Source of the DNA: Catonia carolina
Taxonomy: Eukaryota > Arthropoda > Insecta > Hemiptera > Achilidae
NCBI GenBank assembly: GCA_035578175.1
Contig: JAQMRL010000001.1
Location: 49,561,553-49,625,552, forward strand
Direction: 5' to 3'
DNA length: 64,000 nucleotides
Within the stretch, counting starts at the first letter, position 1, and the number at the start of each line of letters is the position of its first letter. The position numbers and the translations under genes were made by a program. The notes under the pieces are model-generated. The model was not told the DNA's origin. It saw nothing but the letters and a program-made list of their open reading frames with translations, and made no database searches. This document shows positions 22,534-31,923 of this stretch, piece by piece.

Positions 22534-23343
22534 TGTTAAGGCCAATCGCACCCCCGTTAAGTGATTCGTATTTCCCCGCTTTTATTATCGTCGTTAAATA
22601 CACTGATTTTGTATTAATAACCTTGTTCCCGCCTCTTCCTGCATACTTGTCTTGATTTCCGATGGTGATCTCAGTTCATGACGTAATTATTCTCCCACCC
22701 ACTCACATTCCATTCTTCCCGGTTAGCACACTCACTGATTGGATTCTGCGGCATGTAGACTGTTCGTGCCTCCGCTGCGCCGGCCATCCTATGGCGTCGC
22801 TTCTGCAATTGTCGTTTTGCTTCGTTCGTTTCTGATGTACCATACATCATTTCAAGTGTGATTTTACTCATGTGTGTAATTTATAATCATTTACAATTGT
22901 TCTTGTTTTCGTATCAAACATTAAAGTTACAGTGTGAATCGAACCCCGGACACGTGTCGCGTGGACGCCTTTTCTACACTTCAGGCCATTCAACAGGTAA
23001 GCGAATTAGTCTATTTTGTTGTACGCTTTCTAATTTTGTGTTTGTGTTAACCAGTGATGTCCTGCTGTTCCTGCAGTTACTTATCGTTTTACCTTTGTCT
23101 CCCTCAGTGTATTTTCCATCGTTGTATCTTGCTTATTCAGTCGTTTCGCCGTTGGTTTCTGGCGCCATTAAATGAAACTAGGTCCTCCGGAATTAGTCGT
23201 TTATGCTTCAGTTTACATTAATCTGCCATGTGTCGTGCATAGTGGGTTGATGTCCTACAGTTACAAGTCGGCTTACCGCTTAACTCGTTTTATCCAATTT
23301 ATTTTGGGTTATTTGCAAATCTCCTGCCATCAAGGCGCTAACA
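22534..23343 (+). repeat. Left LTR (810 bp)
   Basis: It matches 27560-28369 at a constant offset of 5026 bases; I saw no difference on reading through both. It contains a consensus splice donor (CAG/GTAAGC, intron would start at 22996) and a plausible acceptor 81 bases later (CTGTTCCTGCAG), plus two ATTAAA hexamers that could serve as polyadenylation signals. Short ORFs in the LTR occur in both copies and are not treated as genes. Confidence 0.95.
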
Positions 23344-23973
23344 TTTTGGTCCGTTCCGGGCAGGATATTTATCAGTACATATTTGGAAATACAGTCTATT
23401 GTCTTAATTTTTTCAATCGTCAACAATTTCAGTATTTTGTTTAATTCGTTGTTGCATGGTGTTACATACATTCATCGTGTCATTTATTGTGTTTCGTGTC
23501 TTACATGTGTTCAATATATTAATAAAAACATTAATAAAAATATTAATATTAAAAACAATTTCATTTATTCAGTTAAAAAATACGGGGTTAAGTTGCATAA
23601 CAAATGCAACGCATTATCAGTCTTGTGACGCTTTCATTCAATACAAGTTGCAACCAACGCTTTGCTGACGTCACAGTAGATCGGTTCAGTGCTATATCTT
23701 TCGACACGGCCAGAATTTGGCTAGAGTCGCCATCTTTTCCTTCGTTCTTGTTAACTGGTTCGCGCAGCTTACAGCGCATGCGTGCCCTCTCTCTCATTCG
23801 CTCTCTCTCGTGCTGTCCGTCGATACTGGTAGCGCTGAGAGAGTCACTTCACTTGCGTCGTCTGCAACGTATACATCTTAGTTGCAACTAACCTAGATTC
23901 AATAAACAGCTGTGTTTTGTTTACATTCTATTATTTGTTTTTTCGATCGCTGTCTTCGTTCATTATTTTCAAC
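23344..23973 (+). other. Leader between left LTR and gag
   Basis: This is non-coding leader sequence. A TGG at 23347, three bases after the LTR, is where the tRNA primer-binding site should begin (TGGTCCGTTCCGGGC). The downstream bases do not fit a canonical tRNA T-arm, so the primer is unassigned. The leader includes an AT-rich repeat stretch around 23518-23560. Confidence 0.6.
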
Positions 23974-26900
23974 ATGGACGATTTACAATCTTTAATCAAA
24001 AAACGCAACGTTGTTAATAATCATCTTTCTCGTTTTAATAATTTTCTTCAATCTGACGTTGAAGTTAACCAAGTCAAATTACGACTTGACAAATTCTTAG
24101 ATCTCTGGTGTGACTTTGAACAGATACAAACGAACATCGAATTACTTCAACCCGAAGCAGATTTCGAATCAGAACGCACTGCTTTCGAAACTCATTATTT
24201 CCAGTTAATTGATCGTGCCCAGAAATTAATTGAATCTCTGGACAATACAATCGTTTTACCAAATCAAGTCAAGTCTTCTAATTCGCAATTAATACAATTA
24301 CCTCGAATTCGCCTACCTTCATTTGACGGGGATGTTGCGAAATTCCAGAACTTCATCAGCTTGTTCAATGATCTAATTCACAATAATTCTGAGTTATCAT
24401 TTGTTCAAAAACTTCATTATTTGAGGTGCTCATTAGTCGATGAACCACTCCGTCTAATAGAACACCTGCCTCTCTCGCCTGAAAATTATACGTTAGCGTA
24501 CAATTTAATTGTTGAGCGCTACTCCAACTCAAGGCGCATAGCAAATGTTCACTTAAATCAGATATTCAATTTCGTTAAATCTGACACTCCGTCCTATCAA
24601 TCGTTAAAAGGTTTTCTTAATATCCATGAATCATCAATCGGAGCCTTACGTCTGCTAAATATAAATTTACTTGAATATTTACTTTTTGAGATAGCCTATT
24701 CTAATTTGGATCCTGTAACAAAGCAAGCGTTCGAGGATTCAAATCCTAATTCTACCGTGCCTACATACGAGGCCTTAATGTCATTCGTTACCGCTAAGAT
24801 GCATGCTTTCGAACTCTCGAATTCTTCTCAACCTACAGATAACGCTACTTCTTCGCACTCCAGCGATTCAAACCTCGATCAACCGGACTCAGCTAACCCG
24901 GTAACCGATAATTTCAATTCTGTACACAGTCATCGTAGTCCTATTTTGCCGTCTCCTAATTCTGATAATGTACCTTCGTTTTTCGTCAAATCAAATTCAC
25001 TCAAATGTCTGTCGTGCGAATCTCGCTTTCATTCAATTCACAACTGTAGTGAATTTCTTGCACAAAATGTAGATAATCGCTACAAAATTATTTCTCGTCT
25101 TAAACTTTGTTTTGCCTGCTTCGGGCGACACGATCGCCGCAATTGTAGCTCAAATAAACATTGTCGTATCTGCCAGTCAAAATCGCACAATACGTTGCTA
25201 CATATTGATCGCAGCCCTCAAAAATCTAATTCGTCCACCGCTTCTGTTGTTAATTCACATAATTCGCCAACTTCTAGTTCGTCTCATCTTGCCGTACATC
25301 CGGATAGAAATTCACCGTCTACTGGATGCCTACTTGTTAATTCTTCGCCGCCGATTCAAGCTAATACTATCGCAACTCCGCCAATTAATTCTTGTACTAC
25401 CTGCTGTGCTGATAAGCCGGTAGTTACTTCAAATTCGTCGTCCTCGTCCATTATTGTTAACCAACCTGCCGATTATTCACTTTCATGTCGACTTAACGGC
25501 CAAACTGCGCTGCTAGGTACTGCTATCGTTCATGCTGTCGATTCATCCGGCAAAATCGTTCCGCTTCGCGCTGTGATCGACAATGGATCTCAGTCCAGCA
25601 TCTTAACATACAACGCCGCTCGTTCACTGCAACTCGACATCGTTCCTACTTCTAAACGCCTGCAAGGCATTTCAGCCGAAGTCACCTCAGTTAAAGGTAT
25701 TACAAATTTTACAATTCTGTCGCCGCAAAATTCTAACTTTCGCCTTCCGCTTCAGGCTACTGTTATTAACAAAATATCAGACCGCCTACCTGCTTCTCGA
25801 ATTCATAAGTCAGTCGGTGAACAGTTTTCACAACATCTGCTAGCTGATTTTCGCTTCCGCAGCCCCAATTCAGTAGATTTACTGCTTGGCGCTGATTGTT
25901 TTTCAGAAATTCTCGATTATAGTAAAACGCCTTTAATTAAAGGTACTCCATCCGCTTTATCAACCGTATTTGGTTATGTAGTATTCGGAAAATTGCCCGA
26001 ACTACAACCACTTAGTTCTGCTTCAAGTAACGATTCGCTCTTAACATCTGTTTTCGCTAACAACGCTCAAGTCTCGTCGCCTGCTACTGATGTTAATCTC
26101 ACATCGCCTGCTGTTCAAAATCACTCGTCAAATAAAAATTCATCTTCGCTTCAAATTATCGTCGCTGACCAACAAACTATCGTTCCTGCTAAGTCATCAA
26201 TCAACCTCGATGTCACCTCAAACCCTGTAATCAGTGAATCTCTCGCTTCTATCGTCCAGCCGCCTAGCTGCCTACTCGCTTCGCCTGTATTCAACAATAA
26301 TTCGAATCACGCCGCTGTTTCAACTAATCGCCCTTCTGCTTCAACTAATCGTCTTCACCATACTTCTGTCTCTTCGCCTTCAAATCGTTTCACCGCTTCG
26401 TCCGAGATCATCGCTGTTGATCCTCGTCTCGCTTCGTCTACTGACTCCGCCAGTATCTCGACCGATCTTGCTGCTGGTACTACGCCAATTCGTCGCTTCA
26501 ACTCTGCGCCTCGCTTCAAGTCAACGCCTCGATTCAAGTCTGTACTGAAGGCCTCCACCGAGTCGTCTTCAGTCAATTCTTCGTCAAACCGCTTCGTTTC
26601 TCGCTGCATCATCGCTAATTCGCCAATAAAACCTACTACGTTCGCCTCAGTCGATTCTACGGCTAACCAACTCATCTCAAATCATCGCTTCTCGTCGTCT
26701 CTCGCAAACACTCTCGATCAACCGCTGCAAATCGCTTCGCCAAAGGGCAACCGGCCCTCCTCAGTCGTTTCATGTTCTGCTAGCTCTCTTCGCACGCCTT
26801 TAGCCCCTCTTGGCGGGCGGGGCCCCAATCGTCGTACACATTATTCACAACCGGTGAATAATTGTAATCTCAACTCTCTTCGCTCGTTCAATGCTTGGTG

Positions 26901-27069
26901 TGATCTTCGCAACTCTCGCTCGTCGTCTCAACCTCAATCACGGATTCACTCACAACTGGTTAGTGAAGTTCGCCGTACCGCAACTCTCGATTCTCGCCAA
27001 CATTGTTCGCCTGCTCGTCAATTCGTTTCGCAACCCGCTTATCAGTTAGCTCTGCCTTTGGGCAACTAA
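23974..27069 (+). CDS. Gag-protease polyprotein of the BEL/Pao-type element
   Basis: Start chosen at ATG 23974 (MDDLQSLIKKRN, context CAACATGG). The frame is also open upstream to an ATG at 23917, which would add 19 hydrophobic residues. Counting from MDDLQ, a helical N-terminus leads into a Gag region beginning near residue 110 (LPRIRLPSFDGDVAKFQNF, the DUF1759-type block). Zinc knuckles follow at about 344 (CLSCESRFHSIHNC), 380 (CFACFGRHDRRNC) and 398 (CRICQSKSHNTLLH). A DUF1758-type aspartic protease follows, with active-site block VIDNGSQSSIL at 536 and LLLGADCF, ending at FGYVVFGKLPE near 675. The last ~350 residues are Ser/Asn/Thr-rich, with a RFKSTPRFKS repeat and no RT. The role expected from the family is capsid assembly and RNA packaging. 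The active site reads DNG where DSG or DTG is usual. Codon use is CpG-richer than the flanks. Confidence 0.9.
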   Translation: MDDLQSLIKKRNVVNNHLSRFNNFLQSDVEVNQVKLRLDKFLDLWCDFEQIQTNIELLQPEADFESERTAFETHYFQLIDRAQKLIESLDNTIVLPNQVKSSNSQLIQLPRIRLPSFDGDVAKFQNFISLFNDLIHNNSELSFVQKLHYLRCSLVDEPLRLIEHLPLSPENYTLAYNLIVERYSNSRRIANVHLNQIFNFVKSDTPSYQSLKGFLNIHESSIGALRLLNINLLEYLLFEIAYSNLDPVTKQAFEDSNPNSTVPTYEALMSFVTAKMHAFELSNSSQPTDNATSSHSSDSNLDQPDSANPVTDNFNSVHSHRSPILPSPNSDNVPSFFVKSNSLKCLSCESRFHSIHNCSEFLAQNVDNRYKIISRLKLCFACFGRHDRRNCSSNKHCRICQSKSHNTLLHIDRSPQKSNSSTASVVNSHNSPTSSSSHLAVHPDRNSPSTGCLLVNSSPPIQANTIATPPINSCTTCCADKPVVTSNSSSSSIIVNQPADYSLSCRLNGQTALLGTAIVHAVDSSGKIVPLRAVIDNGSQSSILTYNAARSLQLDIVPTSKRLQGISAEVTSVKGITNFTILSPQNSNFRLPLQATVINKISDRLPASRIHKSVGEQFSQHLLADFRFRSPNSVDLLLGADCFSEILDYSKTPLIKGTPSALSTVFGYVVFGKLPELQPLSSASSNDSLLTSVFANNAQVSSPATDVNLTSPAVQNHSSNKNSSSLQIIVADQQTIVPAKSSINLDVTSNPVISESLASIVQPPSCLLASPVFNNNSNHAAVSTNRPSASTNRLHHTSVSSPSNRFTASSEIIAVDPRLASSTDSASISTDLAAGTTPIRRFNSAPRFKSTPRFKSVLKASTESSSVNSSSNRFVSRCIIANSPIKPTTFASVDSTANQLISNHRFSSSLANTLDQPLQIASPKGNRPSSVVSCSASSLRTPLAPLGGRGPNRRTHYSQPVNNCNLNSLRSFNAWCDLRNSRSSSQPQSRIHSQLVSEVRRTATLDSRQHCSPARQFVSQPAYQLALPLGN

Positions 27070-27559
27070 CTTCTCCGCCGTTCTCACTTCGTTCCACGCT
27101 CAACTCATCTCCATTCGTTTTGTTCTTCGTTCATTTTTTCGTTCTTCGTCTGTTTTCTTCGTTCATCGTCTTGTTCTTCGTTTCTTCTTCTGCGTCGCTT
27201 CTGGTTGTCAACCCTCGTTGACAATCACATCAAGATACTCCGCTTTCTCGTTGGCTTCCGCGCGAGCCGTGGAAGATGTTCCGTTCGTCGTTGGCCGGGC
27301 AAACCCGTGCGTTTGTCACGCCACCTCAAGATGCTCCGTTCTTCGCTTCATTCGATTCTTCTTCGTCGTCTTCTTTGCTTCTTACTCTTCGTTTGCTACG
27401 TTTTCCGCTCCCTGTTGCTTCAGGGCGGGCGGCTTCATTCTTCGTCTTCTTCCTGCGTTTTCCGCTCCCTGGTTGTTTCAGGGCGGGCGGCTTCGTTCTT
27501 CGATCTTCTCTGCTAGTTTTGTTTCTGTAAATCGCTTTCATCGATTTAGGCGGGCGGTA
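27070..27559 (+). other. 3' non-coding region and polypurine tract of the LTR element
   Basis: This TTC/TCG-rich sequence has no RT or integrase coding potential that I can recognise. It contains a tandem duplication of period about 57 bp (27401 and 27458, each with TTTTCCGCTCCCT). GGCGGGCGG occurs at 27424, 27482 and 27549. The last copy lies just before the right LTR and is the likely polypurine tract that primes plus-strand DNA synthesis. A further copy lies inside the ORF at 26812. Confidence 0.7.
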
Positions 27560-28369
27560 TGTTAAGGCCAATCGCACCCCCGTTAAGTGATTCGTATTTC
27601 CCCGCTTTTATTATCGTCGTTAAATACACTGATTTTGTATTAATAACCTTGTTCCCGCCTCTTCCTGCATACTTGTCTTGATTTCCGATGGTGATCTCAG
27701 TTCATGACGTAATTATTCTCCCACCCACTCACATTCCATTCTTCCCGGTTAGCACACTCACTGATTGGATTCTGCGGCATGTAGACTGTTCGTGCCTCCG
27801 CTGCGCCGGCCATCCTATGGCGTCGCTTCTGCAATTGTCGTTTTGCTTCGTTCGTTTCTGATGTACCATACATCATTTCAAGTGTGATTTTACTCATGTG
27901 TGTAATTTATAATCATTTACAATTGTTCTTGTTTTCGTATCAAACATTAAAGTTACAGTGTGAATCGAACCCCGGACACGTGTCGCGTGGACGCCTTTTC
28001 TACACTTCAGGCCATTCAACAGGTAAGCGAATTAGTCTATTTTGTTGTACGCTTTCTAATTTTGTGTTTGTGTTAACCAGTGATGTCCTGCTGTTCCTGC
28101 AGTTACTTATCGTTTTACCTTTGTCTCCCTCAGTGTATTTTCCATCGTTGTATCTTGCTTATTCAGTCGTTTCGCCGTTGGTTTCTGGCGCCATTAAATG
28201 AAACTAGGTCCTCCGGAATTAGTCGTTTATGCTTCAGTTTACATTAATCTGCCATGTGTCGTGCATAGTGGGTTGATGTCCTACAGTTACAAGTCGGCTT
28301 ACCGCTTAACTCGTTTTATCCAATTTATTTTGGGTTATTTGCAAATCTCCTGCCATCAAGGCGCTAACA
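27560..28369 (+). repeat. Right LTR (810 bp)
   Basis: It appears identical to the left LTR over its whole length and ends GCTAACA. LTR copies are identical at integration, so the lack of visible difference implies a recent insertion. Confidence 0.95.
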
Positions 28370-28374
28370 CCGTG
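28370..28374. repeat. TSD of the LTR element, right
   Basis: CCGTG, matching 22529-22533. Confidence 0.9.
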
Positions 28375-28658
28375 TTTCATCACATATTATTATCTTCTAC
28401 TTTTTCCCTAAGGTGAAATCTGCATTAAAAGGTATTTGAGTCTGTGGAACCTGTAAAAGAGAAAGCGGCACGTGTCCTGAAGGAGCTGACAGAAGATGAC
28501 TTCCATCACTGTTTCCAACAATGGAAAATTCGCATAGAGCGTTGTAGGGATAGAGAAGGAGTCTATAGGTGACCGTAAGGTGACAATAAGTGTTTATGTA
28601 TAAAATTAAAATTAAATGTTTTACAATGTTAGTCTCGTTTTTTAGTAGCCACACCTCG
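28375..28658 (+). mobile_element. Mariner 3' end, right arm of the inverted pair
   Basis: From about 28393 the sequence matches the left mariner copy in opposite orientation: FYFFPKVKSALK, then after a frameshift KAARVLKELTEDDFHHCF and a basic tail, then the 3' UTR (GACAATAAGTG.TTATGTATAAAAT) and the 3' TIR ending CCACACCTCG at 28658 before TA. It is shorter than the left arm and frameshifted. Both arms present the same (3') mariner end outward. Bases 28375-28392 show no clear mariner similarity. Confidence 0.85.
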
Positions 28659-28660
28659 TA

Positions 28661-29862
28661 TATGGGATAATAGAAGCAGTTATTATATAAGTTCTGACTG
28701 TTACCATTCAGTGCTTTTCATAATAGTGGTTCCTTTTATTCAACCGTTGTGTTTTTCTAGAAAAAGAAAGATTAAGGTAGAATTCAACTATTATTTATAT
28801 TACTAAGTTATTATTTAGATAATATAGATTTATTGTATAAATTATAAATCTAAGTTATTTATATATGGTTTTTCTTATAGCATATTATATGCAACCGCCT
28901 TCTATTGAGTTAGTCAGATTGTAAATAGCGGTGAAGGAATTTGGTACGGTAAGTGAAAAATTGTGTCTGTGTTGAATGAAGTGAGTTGCCGAACTGGTTT
29001 TGTGTGTAAGTATTTGTTATAGGCTCTCGGTAACTGGTAAATACTGGCATTGGTTATGAGTTACTAAGTAAAGTATTAGTTCTTTATTAATTGTAAATGG
29101 TCATATTTCATTTTTCGTTAAAAAGTCTAAAAAATGTTAATAACAATTTAAAATCAATTTCGTCTATGTATTTAAATTGTAATCTATCAATAGTAATTGT
29201 TTATTGCTAGTATTGATTAATTTGTTATTCTTGACTTGTTAAGTTTGAACGGAAGTTTACTCATTTTTTCAATAACCAGGTCCTAAAAAAACCTGGAATA
29301 AACATTTCAATACTGCTTAATGTACGTCTATATGTTATAACCTTTTATAAAAACATTTTTATTGTGTCATTAATATCTCAAAATTTGTAATACTTATAAG
29401 AAAGAAAACTATTGTATTGTTACTTGTAATTTATTTCGTACTTTTAAGTTTCGTTATTAGTGTTATAACATTGAACAAATATAAACTATAAATTCTGTAG
29501 TAAATAATAGTAATAAATCTGATGCAATAGCTGGAAGTATGTACCTTTTATATTTGTTACTTTCCTCCAACAAAAGCTGAAATTTGAAGTACTTAAATTG
29601 TACTGAACTCAATACTAAAAGTAAATATAATACACAGTATTTATATTTGTTCCTGTGATTTTTTCTGCAAATATTTGATTTTACGATAAAGAACTCTATA
29701 GAGAATAGTGTATTTATAAACGATCTACATAATATTAACTTCATTACTCGTGTATCACTACGTGCTACTAATGTGTACTTAACGACCTGATCACTTCATA
29801 ATTTTAACTAAATTTATTTGAAATAAATTACTTTATATTCGATAAAAATTATCCGTTAAAAT
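28661..29862. other. AT-rich DNA without a recognisable gene
   Basis: No supported gene or repeat; ORFs on both strands are short and AT-driven. Confidence 0.5.
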
Positions 29863-30735
29863 GAAAAATCTGGTGTGAAACACTCACACAACTTTATCTT
29901 TCCAATGCAAATAATTGACAATATAACCTAACATTAGAAATTAAAAAAAAAACTAAATCAACCTTAGTTTGGCTTAAAAATACGGAAAATCACTCTTTCA
30001 CGCTAAAATAGGCTCTGTAGAGAAAAAAGCTATAAATAAAAGTTGCGGATCTTTTAATTTTCTATAAATTTGATTATACACTTTTGTCATAAAATGGATA
30101 CCATAGCTTTTTACACGATTTTTTACGCGTTTTCGTGAGAAAAAAAAAACAGAAAATCGCTAATTACCGCTTAACTAAGCGTTAAACAATAAAATGTTGG
30201 AAATAAAAGTTATAGGATTTTAAATTCTCTACAACTTTATTATACTACATTTTTGCGCTAAAATGCATATTTATGTCGCAATCTTAAAAAAACTCTATTT
30301 TACGAGAAAACAGCCTCACCAAGAATTTCAGCAGACATGGCGCCTACCCTATCTTGTAGAGCATAAAAAGTGTAGTAAATAAGGCGATTTTAAAAAAATT
30401 GTAGGAGCCGTTTTTGAGAAAATCGGAAAAAAGTGAAAAATGACACGAATAAACTATTACTTTCGGTTGACCGATTTTGATGAAAATGTTGGTGTCGGGT
30501 TCTCTAGTGGTATCTAACTTAAGTTCCAAGTGTTAGTTTGTACGATGTTCCAATCTTGAGATATTCTGTTCACACGCGCGCACACACACACACACAGACC
30601 AATCGCTAAAAACATGTTTTTGAATTCGGGGGGTCTAAAAACGTGAAGAACCGGTGAAACCAGATTTCAAAAAATCGACATGAAAAAAATACTTTCCTTC
30701 TTATAATATATTCATATAGGCAAGAGAAAGTAAAA
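29863..30735. repeat. Dispersed repeat, copy 1 (about 870 bp)
   Basis: It begins GAAAAATCTGGTGTGAAACA and ends GGCAAGAGAAAGTAAAA, and is collinear with 42057-43262. Shared landmarks include CTCTTTCACGCTAAA, AATTTCAGCAGACATGGCGC and ACTTTCCTTCTTATA. A (CA)n microsatellite lies at the same internal place in both copies. No coding capacity is seen. The ACTTTATCTTTCC near the start resembles the inverted end (ACTTTCTCTTGCC), so a non-autonomous DNA element is possible, but the shared sequence begins before that point. Confidence 0.8.
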
Positions 30736-31302
30736 GGTTCTATGAGAGAGTAAGCGAAACTGTTAAAAAAATACCAAATATTATTTAAACAACGGTAACT
30801 CATTCGTTATATTTTACTGACCTTTCTACATATTATAACAAACTAACAAGCTAACTTACAAAACGTTTAATGGAAACTAAGTGCGCTAGTAATTTATTCT
30901 TTAACAGTTACAGTTAACCGATTCTAGTGAATATTGAACAAAAAATTAAATATTTCCACTTTTCTGAGTGTCCACAAAGAAAACTTTATATTTTTGCAGT
31001 ATTTCTTTTATTTACATTATTTCACTTGAATATTTCCCCTAAAATACTCCTTAAATTACTATTTTAAATTATATCTGTTCAGAACATTGCTGCAATAAAA
31101 ACGGCCGGACCAATGACGGCATTAGCGGATAAGTACAATAGGCTACCCACTTGCCTACCCTACATTTTAATAAAATGTACGTTTTAACCTGATTTAAAAA
31201 ATAATTAATTGTCTTTCTTGTTCACGTAGCTTTAAAAGTACTGTACATATTTTTATTTCAACTTAACTATTAGATTGTACATCGGCACAAAGTTGAATAA
31301 AC
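30736..31302. other. AT-rich DNA without a recognisable gene
   Basis: Nothing supported. Confidence 0.5.
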
Positions 31303-31312
31303 ATTAAGTTAT
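31303..31312. repeat. TSD of the LINE fragment, 3' side
   Basis: ATTAAGTTAT recurs at 31914-31923. It lies beside the (ATC)n run that is the element's tail, overlapping it by a base or two. Confidence 0.75.
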
Positions 31313-31913
31313 CATCATCATCATAAGCATCACGGTTTAGGCCTTGTAGTCCTGTTACGTTCTCAAGCTAGCAAATCTTTAAGTTACTTGCGATGACCAT
31401 CTTTTCTTTGGTCTTCCTATGTTACGTCGCCCAACCGGTTGGTAATTAAGGATAATCTTCGGTGCTCGCTCATCTGCCATTCTTAGCACATGCTCATACC
31501 AGCTCTGCCTATAACCAGTGATCGCATCCGTTACACACAGCATTCCAAGCTCATTTCGTATATCCTCATTCCTCTTATGGTCCAGCAAACTGTACCCCGC
31601 TAGGGGCCTCAACAGTCGTATTTCTGCCGCTGCGATTCTAGTTAATTGCTGAGTGGTTAACGTCGAGCTTTCAGATCCATATAACAGGACTGGCAGCACT
31701 AGTGTTTTATAAAATTTCAAAACCGTTTCTCTCCTTACTTTTCCCACCAAAGTTTTCCTTACTGTATAGATAAGGCGCTGAAATTTTTGTAATTTAAGTT
31801 CTACGTCTCTTGATTGTATGTACGATACTTCACATCCGAGGAATAAAAATGTCTTCACCTGCTCCAATATTTCTCCATCGATAACAATCTTGCTTCTAAG
31901 ATGATCTGTTAAT
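31311..31913 (-). pseudogene. 5'-truncated LINE, C-terminal polymerase region
   Basis: Between the 10-bp TSDs the minus strand encodes DHLRSKIVIDGEILEQVKTF, FYKTLVLPVLLYGSES, a RIAAAEIRLLRPLAGY segment, YRQSWYEHVLRMADERAPKI and GRRNIGRPKKRW, the standard order of blocks after the RT core in many insect LINEs. The frame is open to its stop near 31379, and a short 3' UTR ends in (GAT)n. The MANNLI start of the open frame lies in flanking DNA, so it is not a real initiator. The insertion is about 600 bp and carries only the 3' end. An RTE-like affinity is a guess based on the trinucleotide tail. Confidence 0.85.
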
Positions 31914-31923
31914 ATTAAGTTAT
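31914..31923. repeat. TSD of the LINE fragment, 5' side
   Basis: ATTAAGTTAT, matching 31303-31312; both flanking bases differ. Confidence 0.75.

Larger units (their letters stand above)
22534..28369 (+). mobile_element. BEL/Pao-type LTR retrotransposon lacking RT and integrase
   Basis: The 5836-bp element is bounded by a 5-bp TSD and two LTRs that start TGTTAAGG and end GCTAACA (TG...CA). Its only long ORF encodes a BEL/Pao-like Gag with three zinc knuckles and an aspartic-protease-like domain. No RT YxDD, RNase H or integrase motif was recognised in the remaining internal sequence in any frame. A complete BEL/Pao element needs gag-PR-RT-RH-IN. The ORF is intact and the LTRs look identical, so the insertion is recent and must have used polymerase and integrase from another element. 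It lies within a mariner inverted pair, so it is younger than those copies. Confidence 0.9.

Noticed and set aside
22671..22871. 66-codon ORF on the minus strand, repeated at 27697-27897
   Set aside because: Both copies are in the LTRs and antisense to the element. Identity reflects LTR identity, not a gene family. The plus-strand 105-codon LTR ORFs are rejected for the same reason.
23347..23364. Assigning a tRNA to the primer-binding site
   Set aside because: TGG is in the right place, but the following bases do not fit a canonical tRNA 3' end (T-arm spacing is off by one or more).
24074..24262. Secondary ORFs inside gag (24074, 25112, 26234, 26355)
   Set aside because: Out-of-frame shadows of the single long Gag-protease frame.
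28661..29860. Possible repeat pair with 19.4-19.8 kb
   Set aside because: Only scattered AT-rich word matches (e.g. TGTAAAT.GTCA.ATTT); not convincing by eye.
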